The notes under the pieces were generated by a model. That model was not told the DNA's origin, searched no databases, and saw nothing but the letters and a program-made list of their open reading frames with translations. Positions 8,430 to 16,638 of a stretch of 64,000 nt of DNA are shown here, piece after piece. Numbering within the stretch: the first letter of the stretch is position 1; the number at the start of each line of letters is the position of its first letter. The stretch comes from Phaeodactylibacter luteus (GTDB lineage Bacteria > Bacteroidota > Bacteroidia > Chitinophagales > Saprospiraceae). Position numbers and translations under genes: made by a program. Location: contig NZ_VOOR01000013.1 in NCBI RefSeq assembly GCF_007993045.1, forward strand, positions 1 through 64,000. The letters run 5' to 3'.

Positions 8430-8638
8430 ATCTTAAACTTTTTGGGTGCCGAAATCAAGGCAGGGCAGCAGGTGAGCACTTCCGGTGCGCGGCATCGTGC
8501 TTCACGCAGTAAGGCTTCGTCAGCTGTTTCAAGCAAAATGCTGAAGGCTTGGCAAGCCATGGAGTTAATTTTCTCAATTTGGAACGCACCGGGTTCCAAA
8601 TTGCAATTTTGCCCTACTAAAAGTTCAGCCCTCATCTG
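8430..8638. other. Gap between the 163-aa and 90-aa genes
   Basis: No convincing gene. A 92-codon minus-strand frame begins 3 bp after the stop of the 90-aa gene and runs across this gap into the 163-aa gene in another frame. Its cysteine-rich, low-complexity C-terminus overlaps a better gene, so it is not called. The region may hold a decayed gene. Confidence 0.4.
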
Positions 8639-8911
8639 CTAACAGATGGTGAAGCGTTTAACAGTAAAATCAGCCGCTTGCGGGTTGTACTTTTCAAGCT
8701 TGCCCAGCAGCTCCTCATACCCCGCCAGGGCCGCCCCCCACAATACGGCATCATATAGCTCATCGAGCAACAGCTGTTTTATCTGAGCAACATCAGGATG
8801 AGGGGCTTCCAATGCTTCCTGTATGGGCGTTTTCAATAGCTCTAGCTCCCCCCCCAACTGTTGCAGGTTCTGCCCGATCGCCAGAAGCCTGCTTTTCAGT
8901 TCTTCCACCAA
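8639..8911 (-). CDS. Small helical protein of unknown function (90 aa)
   Basis: Not recognised. Almost entirely predicted helix (LKSRLLAIGQNLQQLGGELELL, split by a proline-rich turn APHPDVAQ). The frame opens with TTG followed by GTG, just 1 base after the TAG that ends the cmr6 remnant, so initiation would be at a non-ATG codon coupled to the old cmr6 stop. That arrangement suggests it was originally translated right behind cmr6. It may be a Cmr-associated accessory protein. Confidence 0.55.
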   Translation of the reverse strand: MVEELKSRLLAIGQNLQQLGGELELLKTPIQEALEAPHPDVAQIKQLLLDELYDAVLWGAALAGYEELLGKLEKYNPQAADFTVKRFTIC

Positions 8912-8912
8912 A

Positions 8913-8996
8913 CTACGTTTTGAAGTAGCCGTAGCCGACGGCGGTTTTGGCGCCTATGCCGTGGTGGGTTGATATCTGCAACCAATAGTTGCAGAA
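8913..8996 (-). pseudogene. Remnant of cmr6 (C-terminal tail only)
   Basis: In the minus-strand frame ending at the TAG at 8913-8915, 27 codons encode a peptide ending HHGIGAKTAVGYGYF then KT. This is the glycine-rich C-terminal motif of Cmr6; the intact Cmr6 in this window has the matching GVGAKTAVGYGRI. The frame is closed by a TAA at 8997-8999 and no start or remaining body is present. A hairpin CTGCAAC-TATTG-GTTGCAG lies at its upstream edge. It marks where a second cmr6 once stood after cmr5 (copy B). Confidence 0.8.
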
Positions 8997-9063
8997 TTAA
9001 ACCTTCAGAAATAAGCTGATGATCAGGAAGTCATAAAGGAGGTTTTGCAAATCGCCTGTTGGA

Positions 9064-9525
9064 CTATTTAGTCATTTCCCGGATGGCTTTATCAATTTGA
9101 CGGAACAATTCATATCCCTTTTCATAGGTAGTTTCCAATCCACTGTAACGGTTTTCCCACCCTTCGATTTTCCCTTCTTCCAGCTTAACCAACTCATGCA
9201 AGGCTCGGTTCCGCTTCTTTCTCCAAGCGTCTAGATCGTTATTGACGAGCAGGTAGAATTCGTCCGAAAAAGCATGCGGCTGATCCTTGACGAGCCTGAT
9301 CAGAAAACCCAACGTTTTGAAGCTCACCTCTTGTCCTGTGACTCTGCTCAACAAGCTTTCAAGCCGGTCTGTTATCAAACTTTCAAATAATGTGATCCCT
9401 TCTAAATAAAGCCCTTTGCCTTTGGCGGCAACAGCTTGGTCTATGGCATTTTTATAAAGCTTATAACGTGCCTGTTGAACTTCATCCTTAGGGTTCTGCC
9501 CTTTAGCTCTTATCCGTTTTGCCAT
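9064..9525 (-). CDS. Small HEPN-domain protein (probable ribonuclease or RNA-binding)
   Basis: 153 residues from the second in-frame Met (MAKRIRAKG); a further Met 30 bp upstream would give 163. The pattern fits a HEPN fold: a long helix around YLEGITLFESLITDRLESLL and then WRKKRNRALHELVK, which contains the R-x4-H motif (R105, H110). No CARF domain is present, so activation would not be by cyclic oligoadenylate directly. The gene follows the cmr5-like gene with overlap and precedes the cmr6 remnant. Whether it is a toxin-like RNase, a regulator or a Cmr accessory is unknown. Confidence 0.65.
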   Translation of the reverse strand: MAKRIRAKGQNPKDEVQQARYKLYKNAIDQAVAAKGKGLYLEGITLFESLITDRLESLLSRVTGQEVSFKTLGFLIRLVKDQPHAFSDEFYLLVNNDLDAWRKKRNRALHELVKLEEGKIEGWENRYSGLETTYEKGYELFRQIDKAIREMTK

Positions 9526-10033
9526 TTTCCTTGGTGTTATTTTCAACGTAGGCAATAGTTGCGAGGCGCTTCAAGCACAACAGGAAAAAAGCCAGGCGAG
9601 CTTCCAACTCAGCGATAGCATTACAATCTGCCCCGGCGAGTATGTAATACTGAAAACTCCCTGGGTCTATGCCCACGAACTGCGCCATCTGCTCGTAAAG
9701 CCGGAGGTAGGCTTGCGGCAAACCGAACTTCTTGGCTGTATCTCCGTCTTTTTTCTTTCCCTCTCCGTCCGGCTTGTCCGCTTGGTGGTCAGTGCCATTG
9801 CTTTGCTTATCCTTTTTTTCTCCGTCTTTAACCATCTGCCCGCTCACATAGAGCATGCAGCGCTTCAAGCCCTGAGTGCCCAGCTCCAGGCCGGCCTGCT
9901 GCACGGCATTAAGAAGATGCTTGGCCATTTCGGCATTCGCGGCTTGCTCTTGCCTCATATATTCTTCCTCAAAAGCTTGAAATGCGCTCAGGGCCCGTAG
10001 CGCAATGCTCCTATTATCTGTCTTGATGCTCAT
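9503..10033 (-). CDS. cmr5: Cmr5-like small subunit of the type III-B complex, copy B
   Basis: 176 residues. The start is placed at MSIKTDNRSIAL because its ATG overlaps the TGA of the upstream cmr4 (ATGA). The C-terminal half, SFQYYILAGADCNAIAELEARLAFFLLCLKRLA, parallels the EALAFLQDLKRVA end of the clear Cmr5 at 16628. A ~30-residue charged low-complexity linker (KKDKQSNGTDHQ..., residues about 77-105) interrupts the helical core. Cmr5 (Cas11) helices line the complex and bind target RNA. Assignment rests on position after cmr4 and this C-terminal similarity. Confidence 0.65.
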   Translation of the reverse strand: MSIKTDNRSIALRALSAFQAFEEEYMRQEQAANAEMAKHLLNAVQQAGLELGTQGLKRCMLYVSGQMVKDGEKKDKQSNGTDHQADKPDGEGKKKDGDTAKKFGLPQAYLRLYEQMAQFVGIDPGSFQYYILAGADCNAIAELEARLAFFLLCLKRLATIAYVENNTKENGKTDKS

Positions 10034-10965
10034 ACGGCTTGTATTTGCGGTGAAGAGGAAAAGTGCCAGCTCAGGACGCATTGCCCCTTGCCCAAGGTGG
10101 CATTGCCAGCCAATTGCAAAGTCTTGGGGGTACTGTCCAGCATGCCCGCTACCTCCTTGTGCGTGGAGTTAGGCATGGAAAACGACAAGGCGTACAGCAG
10201 CGCTCCCTCCGGCAGGTACTCCTCGGTGAAGAGAGCGCCACCGCCCGTAGCGCCGGTGCTGTCCTTAATTTTATTGCGAGTGGAGACCTCTGTGTACAGC
10301 CTCGTCAACTCCGTGAAGTTCTCGTCGGATACGATGGCCAGACGCTCCGAAAAATCGTTCAAATCGCTGAGCAGGGGCATGGCTTTTTGCCAGTCTTCCA
10401 GCTTGCTTTTGTCTATGCGGGTATCTAGACCGAATACGTGGTGGTGCAGCAGCAGTTTGTCTCCTAAGTCCAAGTTTTTGCCTGCGTATACCGCATTGTC
10501 ATTGATCGCATTTGCAAAAGCTTGGTAGAAGGTGGCAACCGCCGGCTGCGCCACATCATAGCCTGCTAGCCCGGCCTCCTCTCGGAAGCGCCTCAGCACG
10601 CTAGGGCAGCTCACCCAAGCCCAGCCGCCCCGGGCCGAGCGCACAGGGAACAACAACAGCCGGGCATCTGTGAAGGAGAGTAGGCCAGCCTTACCGTACC
10701 TTACTTTTTGCTTATTTCCATTTTCGTCCTCGAATACAGATTCTTCTACACCAAAAAGATTGGCCGCATGGCCACTTCTTGCTATGCCCTGCTCGCGCAG
10801 CGCCCCCTTGAGGGCCGCGCTGCTGACCTTGGGCCAGCCAGAATGTACCTCCCTGTCTATCGGCCGGTCTAAGATGTGGTTGCCGCCCAGCACTCCGGCG
10901 TGCAGAGGGCTGAGGGTGCGCAGCCCGAGTAGGGCACGGAAGTAGGGGTGGGTGTGCTCGCTCAT
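10030..10965 (-). CDS. cmr4: Type III-B RAMP protein Cmr4 (Cas7), copy B
   Basis: Backbone subunit that cleaves target RNA at 6-nt intervals. 311 residues with Cmr4 landmarks: LSPLHAGVLGGNHILDRPID (19-38; D33 corresponds to the catalytic aspartate), GWPKVSSAALKGALRE, LLSFTDARLLLFPVRSARGG, EYLPEGALLY and the final glycine-rich QLAGNATLGKGQC. Diverged from copy A at 17179. It overlaps the CARF nuclease and the cmr5-like gene by 4 bases on each side, so it is part of a tightly coupled operon. Confidence 0.95.
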   Translation of the reverse strand: MSEHTHPYFRALLGLRTLSPLHAGVLGGNHILDRPIDREVHSGWPKVSSAALKGALREQGIARSGHAANLFGVEESVFEDENGNKQKVRYGKAGLLSFTDARLLLFPVRSARGGWAWVSCPSVLRRFREEAGLAGYDVAQPAVATFYQAFANAINDNAVYAGKNLDLGDKLLLHHHVFGLDTRIDKSKLEDWQKAMPLLSDLNDFSERLAIVSDENFTELTRLYTEVSTRNKIKDSTGATGGGALFTEEYLPEGALLYALSFSMPNSTHKEVAGMLDSTPKTLQLAGNATLGKGQCVLSWHFSSSPQIQAV

Positions 10966-12389
10966 GGTCGCAAGAGTTTTTCGATGGCTTCTTTAAAATT
11001 GTTGTTTTCATGCCCATCCAAAGCAATGATAGGCAGTTGGGCGCGATTGGCGGCGCGGATGGCCTTCGCGCTTGTGTCGTAGGGCCATACTTTGCTTAAT
11101 TCACCCACTTTGGATACTTGCGCTTTCAGCAAGGCGGTCAGCAATACCGGCTTGCCGTATACCCCGGCTATGGCGTAGGTGGTGTATTTGGTGCTCTTGG
11201 CCACGTCGCCGCTCATGCCCCCGCTCTTGACCTCGAATACGACTAGCTGGCCGGTTTTGGTGAGCAGGATGATGTCTATTTCGTCGGTTTGCTCATCCAC
11301 ATCCTCCTCCAGGCTGTAGAGTCTTACATTACAAGCCATTTCCGCTACCTTGTCTCCAAAAGCCTCCCAAACCTTTTGGCCAAACAAATCCTCCAGCAAA
11401 TGCCCAAAGGGGAAAGTGCGTTCTTTGTAGTTTTTGCTTTGGGTAAAGAACTCATACTCCGTTTGACTGAGATAGCTGTCATCTCCATCCTTAAGCAAGT
11501 AGCTTTTGAGCTTAGCCTCTACTTTCCAAATTTTGTTGTTGTAGAAACGTACAAGCTGCTTTTTGCCATTTATGGTATACTCCTTTTCAAAGTAATAAAG
11601 CTTCTTTTCGTCAACTTCCTCATATTTGACTAGTCCCTTCAGCGCTTTAGTTTTATCGGTAAATTTCTTATTGAGGGAAAGCATACGCATTCTGAAAAGC
11701 TCGTTTTCAGGCTTCTCATACTTTTGGGCGATGGTTTTGAGGGCGTCATGCGGGACAAACTTACGGGAGGCATATGTGCTTACATCAGCCCCCATCAGCC
11801 TTAGGGCGATGGGGATGGTGAGCAAGTGTAAATTATGCGCTAACTTGTACTTTCCTAACTTGTGTTCAGAGGCAGGAATAGGCACAAGCTTTTGGTCTTC
11901 GACCTTCATCCATACGAGCTGAGCATTATTCCCTTCCAAGTACATTACGACGTCATCCTTGCGCTCTTCTTCTTTCAATAGCTCGAAAATGGCCAGCAGG
12001 ATAGGGCGCTGCCCGCCGGTGATGTTCCAAAGGACTTTTTTGCCTTTGGCTTTGTCTCCCAAGGGCTTCTTTATACCACCTATTTTATTAATGTCACTTA
12101 GCTCTTCTTTGCTTGACGGCATATCAAAACGTGTGCCCTTCTCCTCATTTTTAAGCTTCTTGCAAGTGTCGAACAAGCATTTGTCAAACGCCTCATTTGG
12201 CACACCTTTCAAGGTCAGGTACATCTTGGGCTGCTGAAAGTCGAACAGCAGCATAGGCAGGTAATTCACCATCTGATTGAGGGTGGAAATCATGCAGTAG
12301 GTATATTCCTGGGCAATTGTTTGCTGCCATTGGTTCGTATTGCGCTTGTTGTCAGCGCTATTGCTTTTACTTTTATTCTTTGTCGCCAT
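10962..12389 (-). CDS. CARF-domain PD-(D/E)xK nuclease (Card1/Can2-like)
   Basis: 475 residues from the second Met (MATKNKSKS; the first Met would overlap cmr3 by 65 bp). The N-terminal half contains VLWNITGGQRPILLAIFELL, the NxTGG signature of CARF proteins that bind cyclic oligoadenylate. The C-terminal domain has GHLLEDLFGQ, then DEIDIILL and VVFEVKSGG, giving the E...D...ExK active site of a PD-(D/E)xK nuclease. This matches the Card1/Can2 type of effector, which nicks or degrades nucleic acid when activated. Embedded between cmr3 and cmr4, with a 4-base overlap to cmr4. More AT-rich than its neighbours. Confidence 0.85.
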   Translation of the reverse strand: MATKNKSKSNSADNKRNTNQWQQTIAQEYTYCMISTLNQMVNYLPMLLFDFQQPKMYLTLKGVPNEAFDKCLFDTCKKLKNEEKGTRFDMPSSKEELSDINKIGGIKKPLGDKAKGKKVLWNITGGQRPILLAIFELLKEEERKDDVVMYLEGNNAQLVWMKVEDQKLVPIPASEHKLGKYKLAHNLHLLTIPIALRLMGADVSTYASRKFVPHDALKTIAQKYEKPENELFRMRMLSLNKKFTDKTKALKGLVKYEEVDEKKLYYFEKEYTINGKKQLVRFYNNKIWKVEAKLKSYLLKDGDDSYLSQTEYEFFTQSKNYKERTFPFGHLLEDLFGQKVWEAFGDKVAEMACNVRLYSLEEDVDEQTDEIDIILLTKTGQLVVFEVKSGGMSGDVAKSTKYTTYAIAGVYGKPVLLTALLKAQVSKVGELSKVWPYDTSAKAIRAANRAQLPIIALDGHENNNFKEAIEKLLRP

Positions 12390-13428
12390 CGTAGGGTATG
12401 ATTTCAAATTGGTTATAGCCTTGGCCGTACTCGCCATAGCCTAATTCGGATTGTGCTTGCTGTGTACTTATGGAGCCTGCACTGCCCGTGTACTCAAGAA
12501 TGTACACACTGCCCGCCGGAGCGACGTAGCGCATGGGCTTCGGCCGACGCTGCTTGTAATCAAAGCCGCCGAGCAAATAGGGCTTGCCCGTTACCCCGCC
12601 CTCTACCCTAAAGGGCTTGTCTTTGAGCAATGCTGGATGGCCGTACTCATCCAAATAGGCAGGCGAAGTGAGGTAGAGTTTGAAAAAGTCAGCCTTCTGC
12701 GCTGGCAATCGAAGCGAAAAGACCGCTTTGAGTTCATCTGCCTCCTGCTCTTTGACTTTCTCAAACCGCGCCATTTTCCCCTCCCCGCCCAATTTCAGTA
12801 TGCCCGAATCTGGATAATCATCCGGGTACGCTGCTTCTACCAAAAAGCAGTAGCCCGGCTGCAGATGGGAAAAATGCACAGTATAGAGCTTGCCTTCTTC
12901 TGCTGTCCTGCGGTGTGCGTCTCGCCCAATACCGATTTTGAATTCTTGCCCAACTATTTCCTGTACTTTAGAAAGCTCCAAAGTGTTGAAGTCTTCATGT
13001 GCCCCCATATAAGCCTCCAAGCTGCCCATAGATAGCAAGTAGCCTTCGGGCAGCTCGACTTTCTCGTCGGTCAGGGGCTTCAGCAGTACGTTCTGTCCTT
13101 CTCGCTTGGTAATGAAGCCATGCTCATCCTGCCAGTGAAAATTGTGGTGATGGCGGCGCGCCTCCTCTTCCATGAACATATCGAGCGGCGCTGGCAAATA
13201 GCAATGCATGACGTTTTCGCCCAGCAGCATGATACGCCCAATCTTGAGGGCATCAAGCGGTGTATTGTTGTCTCTGTACCAAAGCTGCGAGAACAACGCC
13301 CCCCAAACCACCCCCGGCGGCGGCAACAGCTCGGCTTCCGTCCAGCTCTCGTCCCCGATGCTGAAGGGGCGGCCCTTGCCAAAGAACAGGCCGTCGAAGG
13401 GCGTTATTTTGAGGTATCCTATGGCCAT
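12373..13428 (-). CDS. cmr3: Type III-B RAMP protein Cmr3
   Basis: Cas5-group subunit that caps the complex and holds the crRNA 5' handle. 351 residues: YLKITPFDGLFFGKGRPFSI at the start, LPPPGVVWGALFSQL (about 35-49), LKLGGEGKMARFE in the middle, and the C-terminal LLGGFDYKQRRPKPMRYVAP and GYNQFEIIPY. Overlaps the end of cas10 by 10 bases and the start of the CARF nuclease by 17. Only one cmr3 exists in the locus, so it would have to serve both RAMP sets. Confidence 0.95.
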   Translation of the reverse strand: MAIGYLKITPFDGLFFGKGRPFSIGDESWTEAELLPPPGVVWGALFSQLWYRDNNTPLDALKIGRIMLLGENVMHCYLPAPLDMFMEEEARRHHHNFHWQDEHGFITKREGQNVLLKPLTDEKVELPEGYLLSMGSLEAYMGAHEDFNTLELSKVQEIVGQEFKIGIGRDAHRRTAEEGKLYTVHFSHLQPGYCFLVEAAYPDDYPDSGILKLGGEGKMARFEKVKEQEADELKAVFSLRLPAQKADFFKLYLTSPAYLDEYGHPALLKDKPFRVEGGVTGKPYLLGGFDYKQRRPKPMRYVAPAGSVYILEYTGSAGSISTQQAQSELGYGEYGQGYNQFEIIPYDGDKE

Positions 13429-15455
13429 AGATTGGTGTGTTTTGCGGCCAGCTCGGCCATTTTCAAGAATTGGAGGAAGTTGGGCAGGTCGAAGTGGGTG
13501 CGCCCCTCGCGGAGCTGCTCGAACAGCAAGTCTGAAAACTGCCCGTCGAAGTCCATCTCTTCCTTGGGGGATTTGACCCGGCTGCTGTCCCGTGCCCGTA
13601 ACAGCAGCCGCTTCAGCTCGCGCAGGGCGTAATTGCGGAGTTGCTCCTGCTCATTAGCATCCGTCTCCCCGCCCAGCCCTAGCGTTTCCATATTGGAAGC
13701 AAACTGAAAGATAAACTGCGGGGAGTAATCACCCCGCTGCAAGGCTTGGAACAACTGCCGCAGCAAGTTCAGTTTGTCCTGTTTAAAGTAGCTCGTGCTG
13801 ACCGCCCCGCTCTTCGCCATAAAGCAGCAGGCGATGCCGTCCTTGCCCTCCTTATCGAAGCGGGCCTTGACGGCCTTTAGCTCGGCCTTGGTGGTCTGCA
13901 CCGCCCGGGTCAGGGGCGACTTGTAGTGGGCCATGATGATGGATGTGGAGTAGGTCAGGCCGGTGTCCAGCTTGTTCCATTCCGTTTGTATATGCTCAAG
14001 CAGCTCGAATAATCCATGCAGGTTGAGCATGAGCAGGAAATCGTCGCCCCCGGCGTGGAGAACGCGGCCTTTGCTGCCACCCTCTACCAGTTTGGTCACT
14101 TCCTCTGCGAATTGGTGGAGATACCTGGCCGTTTCTACATGGCCTGCCTTATCTACCTTTTGCAGGTGCTTGCCCAGCCCGTCTATGTCTAGGGCGACTA
14201 GGGCGTAGTAGGGGTGTAGGGCAGCTTTGCAATCGTCCGTATTAGGCAGCGCAGCCTTGAACTTCTTGTGTGCCTTGCTGATTTCTTCAAGTTTCCCCAC
14301 GTCAAAGTTGTACTTCTTGAAGTAGCTCTCGGTGTGGTTGTCATCGAAGTAGAGTTCCTCGTCTTCTGCTCGATAATTTGGATATCTTTTCCCAAAATCC
14401 TCCGGTCGGGCGTTTTTTACCAACTCATCCAAGACCTTGAATTTCGCCCGGACGTTATCCAGCCCATTGGCTGCGGCTTCCGATTCCATCCGGTTGAGGG
14501 TATCCAATAAAGCTGTTTTTGCGGTGGTGGGCAGTTCTATTTCTTGGAGGTAACGCTTTGCTGAATACTTGGCTTCCCAAAAGTCTGGCTTATTGTATAG
14601 CGCCTCCCACTGCGACTTATCTTCCACTGCGCCCTCAACCTCATCCGGCTTGTAGCAGCGTTTGAACAAGCTGACTGCCGAGAGCCCTTCGCCATCTTGG
14701 ATGAACTTTGGCGGAACGTTGTTGATTTCAACAAAAGCCCCTTCATCAGCTTGTCCAGATTTTCCTACAAGCACCACTTCCTCTCGGCATAGAAACAGTT
14801 TGTTCCGCAACAGCGCACCCACGGTTTTATACTGCTCTATATCCTGCTCGCTCCACCGGTAGACCTTCACGTTGCGCTCGCCGTCCACGATGCACTTGCG
14901 GCCAGTCTCGCCCAGGAAGCCCTGCTCAAATCCCGCATAGTTACCGTATGCGCCTTGGTAGGCCAGGGTCTTGGGCGTGCGCAGGTGCTTGCTCATGCCA
15001 AAGACGCGCTCGGCCTCGCGGTAGCGCTCGGCATAGTGCTCCTCATCGTAGGGGGAGAAAATCCAGTAAGTTTGCAGATGGTTTTCGAGCTGCTCCTTCA
15101 GCCCTTTGATTTGGTCGAGTCCTTTGCCGCACAGGGCAGCTTCGATGACGGCCAGGCCCTCGGCTGCAAAGCGTTCCTGTACGGCATCAGCTACTTTATT
15201 CCCGATGTTTTTCCCCGTATCGCCATTTTCCAGTGCTATCGTGCCCACAAAGCGGTTGGTGAGCGAGGCGCTGTTGACTTCGGGGAATAGGATACTTCCT
15301 CCTTGCTGCACAAAAGTCAAAGCGGCATATCTGCAGTAGTCAGACACCATGCGGCAGCCGAGGTACAGGTCCTGCGCCTTGCGCGCTTGCGCAATGAAGG
15401 ACTGCACCGGGCCTAGGGAGAAGATGAAGAAGTGGGTTGGGGTGGGTTGAGTCAT
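13419..15455 (-). CDS. cmr2: Type III-B large subunit Cas10/Cmr2, with GGDD cyclase motif
   Basis: 678 residues. Begins with the first palm region FIFSLGPVQSFIAQARKA, so the N-terminal HD nuclease domain found in many Cas10 proteins is absent. The second palm contains ALVALDIDGLGKHLQ (419-432) and HAGGDDFLLMLN with an intact GGDD at 469-472, followed by YSTSIIMAHYKSPL. This predicts cyclic-oligoadenylate synthesis on target RNA binding, without HD-type ssDNA cleavage. It is the only full cas10 in the window; a stump of another lies at 19901. Follows cmr6 by 10 bp. Confidence 0.96.
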   Translation of the reverse strand: MTQPTPTHFFIFSLGPVQSFIAQARKAQDLYLGCRMVSDYCRYAALTFVQQGGSILFPEVNSASLTNRFVGTIALENGDTGKNIGNKVADAVQERFAAEGLAVIEAALCGKGLDQIKGLKEQLENHLQTYWIFSPYDEEHYAERYREAERVFGMSKHLRTPKTLAYQGAYGNYAGFEQGFLGETGRKCIVDGERNVKVYRWSEQDIEQYKTVGALLRNKLFLCREEVVLVGKSGQADEGAFVEINNVPPKFIQDGEGLSAVSLFKRCYKPDEVEGAVEDKSQWEALYNKPDFWEAKYSAKRYLQEIELPTTAKTALLDTLNRMESEAAANGLDNVRAKFKVLDELVKNARPEDFGKRYPNYRAEDEELYFDDNHTESYFKKYNFDVGKLEEISKAHKKFKAALPNTDDCKAALHPYYALVALDIDGLGKHLQKVDKAGHVETARYLHQFAEEVTKLVEGGSKGRVLHAGGDDFLLMLNLHGLFELLEHIQTEWNKLDTGLTYSTSIIMAHYKSPLTRAVQTTKAELKAVKARFDKEGKDGIACCFMAKSGAVSTSYFKQDKLNLLRQLFQALQRGDYSPQFIFQFASNMETLGLGGETDANEQEQLRNYALRELKRLLLRARDSSRVKSPKEEMDFDGQFSDLLFEQLREGRTHFDLPNFLQFLKMAELAAKHTNLWP

Positions 15456-15465
15456 GGTTTTCTGA

Positions 15466-16638
15466 TTAGCTAATGATGCCGTCTAATGAGGCAGAAGAGA
15501 TGATTTTGCCTTGTTTCCCTGCTTGGATAGTAACCCTGATAATGTCTTCTACTTTTAGCGTATTTGTCCTTCCAGCGATTTGGATATTGGGATGCTTTTT
15601 ATCCTCATAGCCATAAACAGTGGCCGTAGCTGGTCTGCCAGGCTTTGTCACTACTGCTTCAAACTTATCTCCATTTTTAAATTTCTTAGTGCGCCCTTCT
15701 TTAAACTGCGGCTCCCGCTTCTCTTCGGGCTCCTCCGGTGGGATATATTCATCATCCTCGCCTCGTATACGCCCATAGCCCACGGCCGTCTTAGCGCCTA
15801 CGCCAGCTTCTTTTAGTGCATTTTCCAGCCATTCTTTAGCGGTTTTGAGCAGTTGCTTATTTTGCTCTTCCTCAGCACCCGGGATGTACCCGAGGTGAAA
15901 CTGAAAGGACACCCCCTTCATCGTCAGAAAGAAGATGGGGCGGGGGCTGAGCCAATCTGCGGGGGGCTTATTGCCTTCGTAGTAATCGGGATAGTGGTTG
16001 TTCATAATGTCGGGCTGCACCATCTTCTCCTCAAGCGCTACCGGCAGGGCATCGAAGAAAATGATTTGACCTTGCTGAAAGTCTTTGTCTCCATCTTGCT
16101 CATTACCGAAAATCTTCAGGTAATCCGTACCCTCTTTATCCTTACCTTCCGCCTTAGCCCAGTGCCGCGTCATCCCCTTGAGCGAGCTGCCGGGCAGGTA
16201 GGGCATGCCGTAGGTAGGGTGGAAGGTGAAGCCGTTCTCGTAGACGGAGGCATTTCCCATGCCGAGGGCGATGCGCCATTCGGCTTTTAGTAAGAAAGAC
16301 TCAATGCTTGGACAAAGAGATTGGATAGCCTTGGCATATTCATTATTAAATTTCTTGTATCTCTCCTTTTGAGCGCCGCTCAATGACCATTCTGTAGTCA
16401 AATCAAGAAGGTAATCTTGTTTAATTTTACTGTCCCGGGTCTTGTGGAAGAAGTGGAATTTGATTTCTTGAGACAAAAGTTTGTCAATTTCCAATTCTTG
16501 CCTCAGCTCCTCCTTTTTTGCGAAGTGCCCCATCCGGTTGAATAGCAAAGCAAAGTTCTCGGGCTTCTCAGCCCCTATTGCTTTTTTCGTATCACTTGGC
16601 AGTGCGGTACGGTCTATTTTGAATAAATTATTTGCCAT
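15466..16638 (-). CDS. cmr6: Type III-B RAMP protein Cmr6 with C-terminal extension
   Basis: 390 residues from MANNLFKIDRTALP, a start that overlaps the end of cmr5 by 11 bases. The RAMP core has LALGMG-like RIALGMGNASVYENG, YLPGSSLKGMTRHWA and, near residue 300, the terminal glycine-rich GVGAKTAVGYGRI where Cmr6 normally ends. About 95 further residues follow: an acidic spacer (PPEEPEEKREPQ) and a beta-rich segment (FKNGDKFEAVV, ATVYGYED, IIRVTIQAGKQGK) that resembles an OB-fold RNA-binding domain. The extension is unusual; its fold is inferred from pattern only. Confidence 0.92.
   Translation of the reverse strand: MANNLFKIDRTALPSDTKKAIGAEKPENFALLFNRMGHFAKKEELRQELEIDKLLSQEIKFHFFHKTRDSKIKQDYLLDLTTEWSLSGAQKERYKKFNNEYAKAIQSLCPSIESFLLKAEWRIALGMGNASVYENGFTFHPTYGMPYLPGSSLKGMTRHWAKAEGKDKEGTDYLKIFGNEQDGDKDFQQGQIIFFDALPVALEEKMVQPDIMNNHYPDYYEGNKPPADWLSPRPIFFLTMKGVSFQFHLGYIPGAEEEQNKQLLKTAKEWLENALKEAGVGAKTAVGYGRIRGEDDEYIPPEEPEEKREPQFKEGRTKKFKNGDKFEAVVTKPGRPATATVYGYEDKKHPNIQIAGRTNTLKVEDIIRVTIQAGKQGKIISSASLDGIIS

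Noticed and set aside
8357-8635. 92-codon frame between the 90-aa and 163-aa genes
   Set aside because: It begins 3 bp after a stop, but its second half overlaps a better gene in another frame and the translation is cysteine-rich and unlike a folded protein. Possible decayed gene only.
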